From Pseudoalteromonas sp. MM1 (lineage in GTDB: Bacteria; Pseudomonadota; Gammaproteobacteria; Enterobacterales; Alteromonadaceae), in the NCBI RefSeq assembly GCF_030296835.1, contig NZ_AP027922.1, positions 1,302,001-1,366,000 on the forward strand: a stretch of DNA of 64,000 nt. Direction: 5' to 3'. The notes under the pieces are model-generated. The model was not told where the DNA came from. It did not search any database and saw only the letters and a list, made by a program, of their open reading frames with translations. The translations under genes and the position numbers were made by a program. Below are positions 26,758 through 36,760 of the stretch, one piece after another (the stretch's first letter is position 1; each line of letters starts with the position of its first letter).

Positions 26758-29214
26758 CTAAGCGGCATCTGCTTTTGTTTCTTCGCTTTTACGTGCGGCT
26801 TTACCTGCTAATAAATCAGCGGGGTCAAAGTCATCTACGTTAATCACATCTAAACGAGCTTTTTCTACAGCAGTTAACTTGTCAGCTTCTGCTTGGCTTA
26901 ATATGCCAGCTTCAAGGCCCATTTGCGCTACTTTATCAAGTTGGAAGAATGGCAGTTTAATGCCTTTTTCTTTACATACTCTTTCAAATAACGGCTCTAC
27001 AGCAAGTACATCTTTAAGTGTTTGCTCTTGACGGCCCACAAGATTAAGTGGCTCGTCTTTTAAGTAAACATAGCTTGCTAAACGATTACGCGTTTCGCTT
27101 GGTACTTGTAATAGTTGTGCTAGTTTATGCTCAAGTTTGTCGGTCGGTTTACGAACCGGGCGACCAAACGGGAATAACAATACTTTTAATACACCACGTA
27201 GTGGGGCAGATGGCATGTTATTAATTAAATCAGCAAGGGCACGTTGGCAGTGGTAAAGGTGATCCTGACAGCTCCATTTTACTAAAGCTAAATCTTCTTG
27301 TTTACGGCCTTCGTCGTTATAACGTTTAAGCGTTGCAGACACTAAGTATAAGTAGCTTAGTAAGTCACCTAAACGTGCAGAAATACGTTCTTTACGTTTA
27401 AGCGAGCCACCAAATACCGCCATGCTAATGTCAGACATAAGCGCAAGTGATGCACTAAAGCGTGACGCTATACGGTAAAACTCTGCGGTGTCGTCTTTAT
27501 ACGGTACGCTAGTAAAACGAGCACCGGTAAGCGCAAGCCACTTAGTACGTACAAGGTTAGACATAGTAAAGCCAATGTGGCCCATTAGCGCTTTATCAAA
27601 TACGTTAAGCGCTTCTTCGCGGTCTTCAATTTCACACGCACCAAGCTCTGTTAGTACAAATGGATGACAGCGAATTGCACCTTGACCATAAATAATCATA
27701 TTACGGGTCAAGATGTTGGCACCTTCTACTGTTATAGCAATAGGGGCACCTTGATAGCCACGACCTAAATAGTTATTTGGCCCAAGCATAATCCCTTTAC
27801 CGCCAAGTACGTCCATTGCATGAATGGTCGACTCGCGCATTTGCTCAGTAAGGTGATATTTAATAATAGCTGAAACAACCGATGGCTTTTCACCTAAATC
27901 AACTGCACCGGTAGACATGCTAACAGCTGCATCTGAGCTGTAAGCGTAACCTGCAAGTTTAGCCAGTGACTCTTCAACACCTTCCATTTTACCAATAGGT
28001 AAGCGGAACTGACGACGAATACGGCTGTATGCACCTGTCGCTACGGCAATTGTTTTAATGCCACCGGCAGAGTTTGACGGCAATGTAATTGCACGGCCCA
28101 CCGATAAACATTCAACTAGCATGCGCCAGCCTTGGCCGGCCATTTCTGGTCCGCCAATAATGTAATCAAGTGGTACAAATATATCTTTACCGCGAGTCGG
28201 GCCATTTTGAAATGGTACGTTAAGTGGAAAGTGACGACGTCCAATTTCAACACCAGGCGTGTTAGTTGGAATAAGTGCACAGGTAATGCCTGGCTCTTTG
28301 TTGTCGCTTAGTAAACCATCTGGATCTTGTAGTTTAAAGGCAAGACCAAGTACAGTAGCCACAGGAGCAAGGGTAATGTAACGTTTGTTCCAGGTAAGGC
28401 TAATACCTACTACCTCTTCACCGTTCCATTGTCCTTTACACACAACACCATAGTCTGGAATTGAGCTTGCATCAGAACCTGCTTCTGGCGAGGTTAATGC
28501 AAAACATGGAATTTCTTGGCCTTGGGCTAAGCGCGGTAGATAATGGTTTTTTTGATCTTCAGTACCGTAGTGTTGTAATAATTCACCCGGACCTAATGAG
28601 TTTGGTACACCTACAATTGAAGAAAGCAGTGTTGATTTACTGGTTAACTTTTGCAAAACACAAGATTGTGCAAACGCAGAAAACTCTAAACCGCCGTATT
28701 CTTTTTTGATGATCATGGCAAAGAATTTATTATCTTTTAGGTATTGCCATACATCTTGTGGAAGGTCGGTAAGCTCGTGTGTTGCTTCCCAATCATCTAG
28801 CATGCTACATACTACTTCTACTGGGCCATCAATAAAGGCTTGCTCTTCAATAGTGAGCTTTGGTACTGGGTATTGGTGTAGCTTTTTCCAATCTGGGTTA
28901 CCACAAAATAAATCAGCTTCCCACCACGTAGTACCGGCATCGATTGCTGACTTTTCAGTGTCAGACATGCTTGGCGTTACTTTTTTAAAGGTAGTAAAAA
29001 TCGGCTTGATTATATATTGCTGACGAATGCCAGTAACAGAAAGAGGCACTGCGATGATCAAAAAGATCAACCAGCTAATTAAACCAAAAGCACCTGCAAA
29101 GGTACCAATTAATAATGTTGCGGCAGAAACACCAAGTGCTGTGTTCCAACTCGCTCTGTGGTAAACCGCGATGCTGAGCAGTGCGATTAAACCGAGTGTA
29201 AATATGAGTGTCAT
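26758..29214 (-). CDS. fadE: Acyl-CoA dehydrogenase FadE
   Basis: FadE makes the trans-2-enoyl-CoA in the first step of fatty-acid beta-oxidation. The 818-aa length matches E. coli FadE (814). Two N-terminal membrane segments (about 1-21 and 28-58) precede the dehydrogenase domain ([60 protein letters not shown]) and the C-terminal DUF1974 region. AAGGAATAAGCA precedes the ATG. A FadR-like operator lies 17 bases upstream. A paralogue is at 58132. Confidence 0.93.
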   Translation of the reverse strand: MTLIFTLGLIALLSIAVYHRASWNTALGVSAATLLIGTFAGAFGLISWLIFLIIAVPLSVTGIRQQYIIKPIFTTFKKVTPSMSDTEKSAIDAGTTWWEADLFCGNPDWKKLHQYPVPKLTIEEQAFIDGPVEVVCSMLDDWEATHELTDLPQDVWQYLKDNKFFAMIIKKEYGGLEFSAFAQSCVLQKLTSKSTLLSSIVGVPNSLGPGELLQHYGTEDQKNHYLPRLAQGQEIPCFALTSPEAGSDASSIPDYGVVCKGQWNGEEVVGISLTWNKRYITLAPVATVLGLAFKLQDPDGLLSDNKEPGITCALIPTNTPGVEIGRRHFPLNVPFQNGPTRGKDIFVPLDYIIGGPEMAGQGWRMLVECLSVGRAITLPSNSAGGIKTIAVATGAYSRIRRQFRLPIGKMEGVEESLAKLAGYAYSSDAAVSMSTGAVDLGEKPSVVSAIIKYHLTEQMRESTIHAMDVLGGKGIMLGPNNYLGRGYQGAPIAITVEGANILTRNMIIYGQGAIRCHPFVLTELGACEIEDREEALNVFDKALMGHIGFTMSNLVRTKWLALTGARFTSVPYKDDTAEFYRIASRFSASLALMSDISMAVFGGSLKRKERISARLGDLLSYLYLVSATLKRYNDEGRKQEDLALVKWSCQDHLYHCQRALADLINNMPSAPLRGVLKVLLFPFGRPVRKPTDKLEHKLAQLLQVPSETRNRLASYVYLKDEPLNLVGRQEQTLKDVLAVEPLFERVCKEKGIKLPFFQLDKVAQMGLEAGILSQAEADKLTAVEKARLDVINVDDFDPADLLAGKAARKSEETKADAA

Positions 29215-29230
29215 TGCTTATTCCTTAATA

Positions 29231-29246
29231 GAGGTCAGACCACCTC
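29231..29246 (-). promoter_or_regulatory. Putative FadR-type operator upstream of fadE
   Basis: GAGGTGGTCTGACCTC (minus strand) contains TGGTCTGACC, the core of the E. coli FadR site, and its GAGGT/ACCTC ends are inverted. FadR binding here would repress fadE until long-chain acyl-CoA appears. The rest of the 297-base gap up to 29511 shows no gene. Confidence 0.5.
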
Positions 29247-29511
29247 AGTTAGAGTAGCGCTAGTGAGCGTAAGTTTCAAGTACATTACAGCGTTAAATTA
29301 ACGACAAACTCGCTATTTTGCATATCATTATTCCCTTTATAAGGAACGAGCATACACCACTGCTGTGTTTAATTCAGTCATAGCGATTATTTTAGCGCTA
29401 AAAATCAGTAAATCAGCTAGCCAAAAAAGTTTTTTTAAGTAAGTATATCTGTTGTAGCGAACAGCAAAGTACAGCGCTATTTATACGTATTTTTTAAGGG
29501 TTAGTTTATTA

Positions 29512-30276
29512 ATGTGTGAATTACTTGGCATGTCGGCCAACGTACCAACGGATATTTGTTTTAGTTTTTCAGGTTTATTAGAACGCGGTGGTAATACCGG
29601 CCCGCATAAAGATGGCTGGGGTATTACGTTTTACGAAGGCAAAGGCTGTAGAACCTTTAAAGATCCTGAACCGAGCTACCAATCAGAAATTGCCAAATTG
29701 GTAAAAGCCTATCCCATTAAAAGTGTGTCGGTCATTAGTCATATTCGCCAAGGAAACCGTGGTCGAGTGTGCCTTGAAAATACCCACCCGTTTACCCGCG
29801 AGCTTTGGGGGAGGGAGATCACATATGCACATAATGGCCAGTTATCTAACTATCACGATTTAAAACCAGAGTATTATCGCCCAGTGGGCAACACCGACAG
29901 TGAACTGGCGTTTTGTTGGCTGCTTGATAAAATTCGTGAAAAATACCCTAAACGTCCCTCCAATATGGCCTCTGTTTTTAGATACGCTGCAAAGCTTTCG
30001 CATACGCTGCGTGAAAAAGGCGTATTTAATATGTTATTGACCGATGGCGTATTTGTATTGGCGTATTGCACTAATAACTTACATTACATAACGCGCCGTG
30101 CGCCATTTGGTAAAGCTACATTAATTGATGCTGATATGGTGGTTGATTTTAACGAAGAAACCACACCAAACGATATAGTTACAGTAATAGCTACACGGCC
30201 ATTAACTAACGATGAGCGGTGGCAAAAAATGCAGCCAGGGGAGTTTGCGCTATTTAAAATGGGTGAGCTTATTTAG
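29512..30276 (+). CDS. Class II glutamine amidotransferase (YafJ-like)
   Basis: A 254-aa N-terminal-nucleophile protein. Cys2 after the initiator Met (MCELLGMSANVPTDICFSFS) would be the catalytic nucleophile once Met is removed; further family blocks are GGNTGPHKDGWGITFYEG, ISHIRQGNRGRV, NTHPFTRELWGREITYAHNGQL and NTDSELAFCWLLD. It would hydrolyse glutamine to ammonia for a partner, but no partner synthetase domain is attached or adjacent. It ends at a very strong hairpin. Confidence 0.88.
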   Translation: MCELLGMSANVPTDICFSFSGLLERGGNTGPHKDGWGITFYEGKGCRTFKDPEPSYQSEIAKLVKAYPIKSVSVISHIRQGNRGRVCLENTHPFTRELWGREITYAHNGQLSNYHDLKPEYYRPVGNTDSELAFCWLLDKIREKYPKRPSNMASVFRYAAKLSHTLREKGVFNMLLTDGVFVLAYCTNNLHYITRRAPFGKATLIDADMVVDFNEETTPNDIVTVIATRPLTNDERWQKMQPGEFALFKMGELI

Positions 30277-30290
30277 TTAAATAGCTCAAA

Positions 30291-30339
30291 AGCAATCACA
30301 AAAAAACGCGATATAAAATCGCGTTTTTTTGTGATTGCT
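30291..30339. terminator. Very long perfect bidirectional terminator
   Basis: A 22-bp stem without mismatch and a 5-base loop (ATAAA, 30313-30317) separates the converging amidotransferase and DUF3108 genes. The core ACGCGAT / ATCGCGT is flanked by seven A and seven T. Confidence 0.85.
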
Positions 30340-30349
30340 ATCACCGTGT

Positions 30350-31159
30350 TTACGGCGCTTCTGATCTTACTTCGCTGGTTTCGTTTACTGGAATAGAAAC
30401 AGGTTGGGTAACAGTAAATGAATTCATTTGAACTTCAAACTGCTCCATGCCTTTTTCACCTTTCCACATACGTACTAGCATGTAATCCATTTCTGGCGCA
30501 AACCAAGCAAGAGCTTGTCGTTTATCGTTATCGTATAAACGTTTTACTTTTATCGCTTCTACGTTACCAATTGGCAGCGAAATCATTTCCTTGCCAACCA
30601 CTTCAAAATTGTAGTCGCGGCGATTGCCCTTTTTATCAATAAGCGGAAACGAAAAATAAGTTTCGCCTTTTTTTAAGCCTTCGCGTACTTGTACTTGATA
30701 TGAAATAGCATCTTGAAATTCGTCAGTCCATTCGCATTTTAGCGGGTATTCGCTAGTGCTGCTGGTTACCACCTTGTTTTGTGTATCAAAGTCTATTTTA
30801 TAATCTTTATCTGGGCCGGTGCCGGTACGCACCATATTGTAATGATGAGGGGTAACTTTGTTATTTAAAAAAGTAAATACAGAGGTTTCTTCTCGCTTAT
30901 CAGAGAAAATCATCCACTCAATATTGCTGTGATAAGTAAGTTGATACGTTTGCTCGCCAACTTTTTTAAGCTCACGTACTGCCTCGCCATGATTTTTACC
31001 TTTGCGTAAAATATCATAGCTTGCTTGATACTGGGTTAATTCGCCTGCAATTAGGCTAGTAGGAAGTAAAGCGCCCACACATAACAGCAGGGCACTTATT
31101 TTTTTATTGTGGGTAGTGCGCGCCGTGTGCAGGAAGTTGTTTTTCGTCAAGAACTGCAT
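30350..31159 (-). CDS. DUF3108 family exported protein
   Basis: A 269-aa protein with a hydrophobic export signal at about residues 18-38 (KKISALLLCVGALLPTSLIA). The body has the DUF3108 pattern LTQYQASYDILRKGKNHGEAVREL and the end KRLYDNDKRQALAWFAPEMDYMLVRM. It is probably periplasmic; its role is unknown. The ATG at 31159 has GGAAG eight bases upstream and overlaps the end of purN by 56 bases, so it is likely co-transcribed with purM-purN. Confidence 0.78.
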   Translation of the reverse strand: MQFLTKNNFLHTARTTHNKKISALLLCVGALLPTSLIAGELTQYQASYDILRKGKNHGEAVRELKKVGEQTYQLTYHSNIEWMIFSDKREETSVFTFLNNKVTPHHYNMVRTGTGPDKDYKIDFDTQNKVVTSSTSEYPLKCEWTDEFQDAISYQVQVREGLKKGETYFSFPLIDKKGNRRDYNFEVVGKEMISLPIGNVEAIKVKRLYDNDKRQALAWFAPEMDYMLVRMWKGEKGMEQFEVQMNSFTVTQPVSIPVNETSEVRSEAP

Positions 31160-31751
31160 AATCTGCTTCCATAGTAAGTCGTTGTTCACTGAACCATTTG
31201 ACCACCAAAGGATAAATTATATGCTCTTGCTCGTGCACGCGTTTAGCTAATGTTTCTGCTGTATCATCCTTGAGTACAGGTATTTGCGCCTGAAGAATAA
31301 CCGGACCGCCGTCTAACTCTTCAGTTACAAAGTGAACACTTACGCCATGAACATCGTCTTTTGCATCAATTGCTCTTTGGTGGGTATTCAGCCCCTGATA
31401 CTTAGGCAACAAAGATGGATGAATGTTCAACATTTTTCCAACATATTTTTGCACTAAGCTAGGAGTAAGAATACGCATAAACCCAGCTAATACAACTAGA
31501 TTCGGCATAAAAGAGTCAATAACGTTCATTAATTGCGCATCATAGGCCTCGCGCGAGTCAAAATCTTTGTGACTGAGCACTTTTGTAGCAATACCTGCTT
31601 GTTTTGCTCGCTCAAGGCCGTAAGCGTCTGCTTTATTACTTATTACAGCCGCTATGTGTCCGTTTATTTCGCCGCGCTCACAGGCATCAATAATGGCTTG
31701 TAAATTAGAACCACTACCCGATATTAATACCACTAAGCGAATGGGTGCCAT
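31104..31751 (-). CDS. purN: Phosphoribosylglycinamide formyltransferase (GART)
   Basis: PurN transfers a formyl group from 10-formyl-THF to GAR, the third step of purine synthesis. The phosphate loop is LISGSGSNLQAIIDA; the active-site motif NIHPSLLPKYQGLNTHQRAI contains the catalytic Asn and His, and GVSVHFVTEELDGGPVI holds the catalytic Asp. The 215-aa length is typical. The start overlaps the purM stop by one base. Confidence 0.95.
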   Translation of the reverse strand: MAPIRLVVLISGSGSNLQAIIDACERGEINGHIAAVISNKADAYGLERAKQAGIATKVLSHKDFDSREAYDAQLMNVIDSFMPNLVVLAGFMRILTPSLVQKYVGKMLNIHPSLLPKYQGLNTHQRAIDAKDDVHGVSVHFVTEELDGGPVILQAQIPVLKDDTAETLAKRVHEQEHIIYPLVVKWFSEQRLTMEADYAVLDEKQLPAHGAHYPQ

Positions 31752-32803
31752 TACTTAGCACCACCTACAATTTCAACTTGCTCTTCGCCAGGCGCCGCAT
31801 CGTGAATTTCACCAAGGTGCCATGCGTTTTCGCCAAGCTCTTTTAAAATACTTAAGCTTTGTTCAAGCGCATCGCCTGGTACTACTAATACCATGCCTAC
31901 ACCACAGTTAAATGTACGGTACATTTCGTGCGTAGTAATATTGCCGTTTTCTTGCAACCAGTTAAAAACGGTTGGCCACTGCCAGCTATCACCTTTAACT
32001 ACTGCTTTTGCAGAATCGGGTAATACGCGCGGAATGTTTTCCCAAAAGCCACCGCCAGTAATATGCGATAGGGCATGCACGTCTACTTGCTTAAATAACT
32101 CAAGTAAAGGTTTAACGTAAATACGGGTTGGCTCAAGTAAGTGCTCGCCTAGTGTTTTGCCGTCAATAACTTGGTTCGTATCGGCGTTTGATACTTCAAG
32201 CACTTTACGAATTAAAGAAAAGCCGTTTGAGTGCGGACCGCTAGAGGCAAGGGCAATAAGTTGATCGCCGGCTGCTACTTTTGTGCCATCAATAATTTTA
32301 GATTTTTCTACTACACCGGTACAAAAACCGGCCATGTCGTAGTCTTCACCATCGTACATACCTGGCATTTCAGCGGTTTCGCCACCAATTAGCGCACAGC
32401 CCGAAATTTCACAGCCTTTACCAATACCGGTTACTACATCGGCTGCTGTGTCTACATCTAGTTTACCTGTTGCGTAGTAATCTAGAAAAAACAGGGGTTC
32501 AGCGCCTTGTACTATTAAATCGTTTACACACATTGCAACTAAATCAATACCAACAGTGTCGTGTTTTTTTAGGTCGATAGCTAAACGTAGTTTAGTACCT
32601 ACACCGTCAGTACCTGCTACTAGTACTGGCTGTTTGTAACCTTCTGGAATTTCGCAAAGAGCGCCAAAACCACCAATTCCGCCCATTACTTCTGGACGAC
32701 GCGTTTTTTTAACTACGCCTTTAATACGCTCAACAAGTGCATTACCAGCGTCGATATCTACGCCCGCATCTTTATAGCTTAATGACTGTTTTTGTTCGCT
32801 CAC
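31751..32803 (-). CDS. purM: Phosphoribosylformylglycinamidine cyclo-ligase (AIR synthetase)
   Basis: PurM closes the imidazole ring, making AIR from FGAM and ATP. Family blocks are [79 protein letters not shown] and [17 protein letters not shown]. The 350-aa length is normal. It is first in the operon purM-purN-DUF3108. I see no PurR operator in the 180 bases before it. Confidence 0.96.
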   Translation of the reverse strand: MSEQKQSLSYKDAGVDIDAGNALVERIKGVVKKTRRPEVMGGIGGFGALCEIPEGYKQPVLVAGTDGVGTKLRLAIDLKKHDTVGIDLVAMCVNDLIVQGAEPLFFLDYYATGKLDVDTAADVVTGIGKGCEISGCALIGGETAEMPGMYDGEDYDMAGFCTGVVEKSKIIDGTKVAAGDQLIALASSGPHSNGFSLIRKVLEVSNADTNQVIDGKTLGEHLLEPTRIYVKPLLELFKQVDVHALSHITGGGFWENIPRVLPDSAKAVVKGDSWQWPTVFNWLQENGNITTHEMYRTFNCGVGMVLVVPGDALEQSLSILKELGENAWHLGEIHDAAPGEEQVEIVGGAK

Positions 32804-32954
32804 AGGTTTTCCTCAAATAATTGCTTGGGGTTGCTTTTCGATAGCTTAGAAACGCGCGTATTTTACAACAATTGCAACTGCGCGGCTAGCTCAAATATAG
32901 TTTTGAAATAATTAACAAGGACACTTGTCCGCTATTCGTTTGTTAATTACACAA

Positions 32955-32978
32955 AAAAAGCACCCGTGGGTGCTTTTT
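32955..32978. terminator. Terminator after cmoB
   Basis: AAAAAGCACCC / GGGTGCTTTTT, an 11-bp inverted repeat, just after the cmoB stop and upstream of purM. Confidence 0.8.
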
Positions 32979-32984
32979 AGTTAT

Positions 32985-33953
32985 TTATGCTTTGGCGGTT
33001 AGTATTGCTCGAAGTGGAGCAGGGTAACCTTCAATGGTTTTACTGGTGTCGTTTGGATCTAAAAAATCAACTAACGATTCGTTTTCCATCCAGTCGGTCT
33101 TGCGTTGCTCGTCAAGCGTAGTAATTGCACAATCTTTTATTTGCACATCTTTAAAACCAACGCGCTCCATCCACAGCTTGAGTGCAGCAGTACTTGGAAT
33201 AAACCACACATTACGCATTTTTGCGTAGCGGTCGGTCGGTACTAGTACGGTGTTTTCATCGCCTTCAATCACTAACGTTTCAAGCACTAACTCGCCACCA
33301 GGGCGAAGCTGCGCTTTTAACTGCGCTAAAAAATCAATTGGCGAGCGGCGGTGATACAGCACCCCCATTGAAAAAACCGTATCAAACGCTTTAAGCTCGG
33401 GTAGGGCTTCTACACCAAGCGGTAATAAGTGTACGTTTTCGTCTGGGTTGTAGTGTTTTATAGCCTGAAACTGACATAAAAATAAATCAGACGGGTCAAT
33501 ACCCACCACAAATTCAGCGCCTTCACCGCGCATACGCCATAAGTGGTAGCCAGAGCCACAACCTATATCTAATACTGTACGGCCTTTTAGTGGCTCAATA
33601 TGAGGAAGCAGGCGGTCCCATTTCCAATCACTTCGCCATTCGGTGTTTATTTCAATACCATGTACAGTAAAGGGGCCTTTGCGCCAAGGCATCATGCGTT
33701 TTAATAAGTGCGTGGCCTGCTTTTGCTCGCCTTCGCTCATCTCACCCGGTGCGCCAATTTCTACTTTAGTGGCAATATCAACATGGGTTGTTTTTACTTC
33801 TGGCAAGTTTTTAAGCACTTTTTGCCATTTTGGTAAATCGCCATGGCTTGCCTCGTTTTGCCAATGCTTTAATTGAGCGGGCAGGGTTTCTAGCCAGTGG
33901 CTAAGCGGGCTTTGTGCAATTGCTGCGTAAAATTGGTTAAACCATTGAGACAT
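32985..33953 (-). CDS. cmoB: tRNA uridine-34 carboxymethyltransferase CmoB
   Basis: CmoB transfers the carboxymethyl group of Cx-SAM to 5-hydroxyuridine 34 of tRNA, forming cmo5U. The 322-aa protein has the SAM site [19 protein letters not shown], then [13 protein letters not shown] and [21 protein letters not shown]. It is 12 bases from the end of cmoA, which makes the Cx-SAM donor; the pair is an operon in most gammaproteobacteria. Confidence 0.95.
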   Translation of the reverse strand: MSQWFNQFYAAIAQSPLSHWLETLPAQLKHWQNEASHGDLPKWQKVLKNLPEVKTTHVDIATKVEIGAPGEMSEGEQKQATHLLKRMMPWRKGPFTVHGIEINTEWRSDWKWDRLLPHIEPLKGRTVLDIGCGSGYHLWRMRGEGAEFVVGIDPSDLFLCQFQAIKHYNPDENVHLLPLGVEALPELKAFDTVFSMGVLYHRRSPIDFLAQLKAQLRPGGELVLETLVIEGDENTVLVPTDRYAKMRNVWFIPSTAALKLWMERVGFKDVQIKDCAITTLDEQRKTDWMENESLVDFLDPNDTSKTIEGYPAPLRAILTAKA

Positions 33954-33965
33954 AAGTCACTCTCT

Positions 33966-34691
33966 TTATTTAATTGCTACCATCGAGCAAAAATTAAAAC
34001 ATTGATACCACACCTGCGTTTGGCTAAAACCAATGTCGCTTAAACGATTAAAGTGAGTGCTTAGGGTATCGGGGCGCATTACGTTTTCAATGGCTGTACG
34101 TTTTTGGCTTATTTCAAGCTCTGAGTAGCCATTGTGGCGTTTAAAGTCGTGGTGCAAATCAATTAATAGGTTATCGCACTGCTCGTTTTCGGCTTTAATT
34201 TTTTCGCTAAGTAGCAGTACGCCACCGGGTTTTAAGTTAGCGTAAATTTTTTCAAGCACGGCTTGGCGCTGCAAAGGCGGAATAAATTGCAAGGTAAAAT
34301 TCATGGCCACAACCGACGCGTTTTGAATCTCAAGTTCGTTAATATCGCCCAAAGTTACTGTAACCGGCACGTCAGACTTAAAGCCTTGTAAATGAACCTT
34401 GCAGCGCTCAACCATAGCTTGTGAGTTATCTACAGCAATAATATGGCAGTTGTCGGTACGAATATTACGGCGCATACTTAGAGTAACCGCACCAAGCGAG
34501 CAACCTAAGTCGTAAAGGTTTGAATTACTTTGCGCATATTCTCCCGCCAATTTACCCATAGTGCTGACAATGGTGGCGTATCCAGGCACAGAGCGCTGGA
34601 TCATATCCGGAAAAACCTCAACCACATTTTGGTCAAAGCTAAAATCTTTTACTTGTTGCTCAGAGGCGTAAATACTGTCTTTTATACTCAC
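33966..34691 (-). CDS. cmoA: Carboxy-S-adenosyl-L-methionine synthase CmoA
   Basis: CmoA makes carboxy-SAM from SAM and prephenate. The 241-aa protein has FDQNVVEVFPDMIQRSVPGY, the nucleotide site LYDLGCSLGAVTLSMRR, AVDNSQAMVERC and VAMNFTLQFIPP, all family hallmarks. It leads the cmoA-cmoB operon. Confidence 0.95.
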   Translation of the reverse strand: MSIKDSIYASEQQVKDFSFDQNVVEVFPDMIQRSVPGYATIVSTMGKLAGEYAQSNSNLYDLGCSLGAVTLSMRRNIRTDNCHIIAVDNSQAMVERCKVHLQGFKSDVPVTVTLGDINELEIQNASVVAMNFTLQFIPPLQRQAVLEKIYANLKPGGVLLLSEKIKAENEQCDNLLIDLHHDFKRHNGYSELEISQKRTAIENVMRPDTLSTHFNRLSDIGFSQTQVWYQCFNFCSMVAIK

Positions 34692-34807
34692 TAAGGCAGT
34701 CTCTTTAAAAATAATGGCACTATTTTAACATTTTATACTGGATAGTCAGTGATAAATTCAGTAGCTTGGCTAGAATTATGAATAATAAGTATAAAAGAGA
34801 ACGTTAA

Positions 34808-35491
34808 ATGAGCAAAAGTAAGGTAATTAGCACAGACGATATATTAGCAACCCTATGTCATTCAGTGACTGGGGTCCTGTCATCAGCCAGTGGTAACGAA
34901 ATTAGCTACTCGGCTATGGTGCAAAAAATAACGCGCACTTGTATGCGCCCAGATATTGGCTGTTTTGTATTATTTGATGGAGGCTTTACAGGGCTGGTGG
35001 TAACCAACTTTACTGCGCAAGCCGCAATGGAGATTTATGGCGATTACATGCGTAACATGGGCATGCCTGAAGAAGAAATTGCCCACAGTCATTTATCAGA
35101 TGATGTTTCAAATGTAATGGGCGAGCTGATGAACCAAATTGTAGGCGACTTTACCTCTAAAGTGCGCGAGCAATTACATACCTCTATTACTCAAAACCAA
35201 CCAAAAATGATGGCCATCAACAAGCAAGTGCAAATATCGGTTGATACCACTATGGATCGCCCACAAGCACGCCGCGTAACCTTTACCACGCGTAACCAAA
35301 ACATCTTTTATCTAGAGCTGGCAATGGATAAAACAGAGTTTATTAAACTACACGACTTTGACATTGTAGAAGCGATAGACCCTGATGATATTATTGAAAA
35401 TGAAGCTAAACAAAAGGCTCAAAAAGAAAAGGCAAGCGAGACAAAGCAAGACGATGCCGATGACGACTTTATGGCTGAGCTAGGGCTGTAA
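34808..35491 (+). CDS. DUF3334 family protein (CheX-like)
   Basis: A 227-aa cytosolic protein with a compact domain (residues about 40-190) and an acidic, Lys/Glu-rich tail ending DDDFMAELGL. The stretch SDDVSNVMGELMNQIVGDFTSKVRE resembles the helices of CheC/CheX-type phosphatase domains, and the whole matches DUF3334 of Vibrio and Shewanella. Function unproven. It diverges from cmoA. Confidence 0.7.
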   Translation: MSKSKVISTDDILATLCHSVTGVLSSASGNEISYSAMVQKITRTCMRPDIGCFVLFDGGFTGLVVTNFTAQAAMEIYGDYMRNMGMPEEEIAHSHLSDDVSNVMGELMNQIVGDFTSKVREQLHTSITQNQPKMMAINKQVQISVDTTMDRPQARRVTFTTRNQNIFYLELAMDKTEFIKLHDFDIVEAIDPDDIIENEAKQKAQKEKASETKQDDADDDFMAELGL

Positions 35492-35492
35492 T

Positions 35493-35523
35493 GTAGGTTG
35501 GGTAGAGCGAAGCGAAACCCAAC
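35493..35523. repeat. REP-like palindromic repeat
   Basis: GTTGGGT (35497-35503) and ACCCAAC (35517-35523) frame AGAGCGAAGCGAA, the centre of the common GTAGGTTGGG-type intergenic repeat. It starts directly after the DUF3334 stop. Confidence 0.6.
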
Positions 35524-35576
35524 GAGCTTTTGAGTTGTCAGTTTTAAGCTATCAGCGGTCAGTAAAAAAGTTACTG

Positions 35577-35603
35577 AAAAACGCGATTTATATCGCGTTT
35601 TTT
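35577..35603. terminator. Terminator after the DUF3334 gene
   Basis: AAAAACGCGAT / ATCGCGTTTTT with loop TTAT; it also overlaps the stop of the opposing gene and can serve both. Confidence 0.8.
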
Positions 35604-36189
35604 ATTTTATATACCCTTTATTCTTACTCATTTTATTTATTTCTTCCTTCCAATTTACTACAGAGGTTAGGACTGTATTTAACTCTTTCTTAAGCTCAAG
35701 TTTCCAATCATTCTTTTGGAATTGTACAAGACTCTCTAGGAAGGCATAAAATTTAGAGTCCGCCTTGATAAAGTCATCAGAGACTTGAGTTAACTCATTA
35801 AAATTAAGTTTTGAAATAATAGCTGCTTCTGAAACGTTATTGTTGCTACTGTTTAAATTAATGGCATTTCTGATAATGATAATTTTTATATCTTTATCTG
35901 TCTTTTCATTAAAATATCTAGTATCGATATTTGAACCTAAAAGTGACATTAAACTACGAGAATCATTTATATAAGTTTCAACAGATTTAAAAATAGCTTC
36001 AATTTTTTCTCTTTCAACGGCTTTTAGCTTTTCGGCTTTTTCGTACTCATGACTATTACGTTGCCTTTTATCCATTCTATATTGAACATAGAATGCGATT
36101 AAAAAAGCAAAAAATATAGCTAAAAAGCTAGATAATGGTTGAATAATTAGTGGGTATTTTTCGGCTAATTCTTGCAATAATTGAAGCAT
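35602..36189 (-). CDS. Hypothetical membrane protein with coiled coil
   Basis: A 195-aa protein with one membrane segment at about residues 15-37 (LSSFLAIFFAFLIAFYVQY), followed by a charged helix likely to be a coiled coil (KRQRNSHEYEKAEKLKAVER) and a helical cytoplasmic domain. No family recognised. The region is richer in A+T and in Asn, Ile and Lys than its neighbours, which may mean that it was acquired. Confidence 0.65.
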   Translation of the reverse strand: MLQLLQELAEKYPLIIQPLSSFLAIFFAFLIAFYVQYRMDKRQRNSHEYEKAEKLKAVEREKIEAIFKSVETYINDSRSLMSLLGSNIDTRYFNEKTDKDIKIIIIRNAINLNSSNNNVSEAAIISKLNFNELTQVSDDFIKADSKFYAFLESLVQFQKNDWKLELKKELNTVLTSVVNWKEEINKMSKNKGYIK

Positions 36190-36249
36190 ATTAATCCCAT
36201 TTTGTTTTTAATTAAACGTTGTTTATTTTGAAGTAAAGTCTACATAGCA

Positions 36250-36747
36250 TTAAGTATAAGGATTCTCTCCCATCGCTACCACCACACAAAATATCCGTAA
36301 ATCCAGCTCCAACTGATGATACTGCGGCTCCATGTGGCAGCACAGTTTATAAAAGCTTTTGTTGTGATCTTTTTCTTTAAAGTGGGCGAGCTCGTGTACG
36401 ACTAGCGCTTTTAACAGTGGCTCGGGGGCGCGCAGTAAATCGCTGTTTATGGCTAAATCGTGCTTACGGGTTTTACCTTGCATGCGGTAGGTGTGTGTAC
36501 CGAGTGCATTGGTGACCATATCACCTTGTTTTTTAAATGCAGCGCGGCCAAACGGTGGGGCATTTTTTAAATACTGTTTTTTAAGTTCGGTGGCGTAGCT
36601 GTAAAGTAGTTTGTCGGTGGTTATGGTGTGCGCGTGTGGGTACTTTTTAAGTAAGTAGTCACATACCTTGTTGTTATTTATAAGGCTTAATACTTGCTCA
36701 ACAATATTAGCGGGATAGCCGGTAAAGTAACGTGCGTATTCACTCAT
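36250..36747 (-). CDS. YgjP-like metallopeptidase-domain protein (DUF45)
   Basis: A 165-aa protein with a zincin motif: VVHELAHFKEKDHNKSFY contains HELAH, with a third His likely in HNKSFYKLC. This is the arrangement of YgjP/DUF45 proteins, which lack a known substrate. Thirteen bases separate it from the DUF72 gene, probably one transcript. Confidence 0.82.
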   Translation of the reverse strand: MSEYARYFTGYPANIVEQVLSLINNNKVCDYLLKKYPHAHTITTDKLLYSYATELKKQYLKNAPPFGRAAFKKQGDMVTNALGTHTYRMQGKTRKHDLAINSDLLRAPEPLLKALVVHELAHFKEKDHNKSFYKLCCHMEPQYHQLELDLRIFCVVVAMGENPYT

Positions 36748-36760
36748 TTTTATTCTCTAT

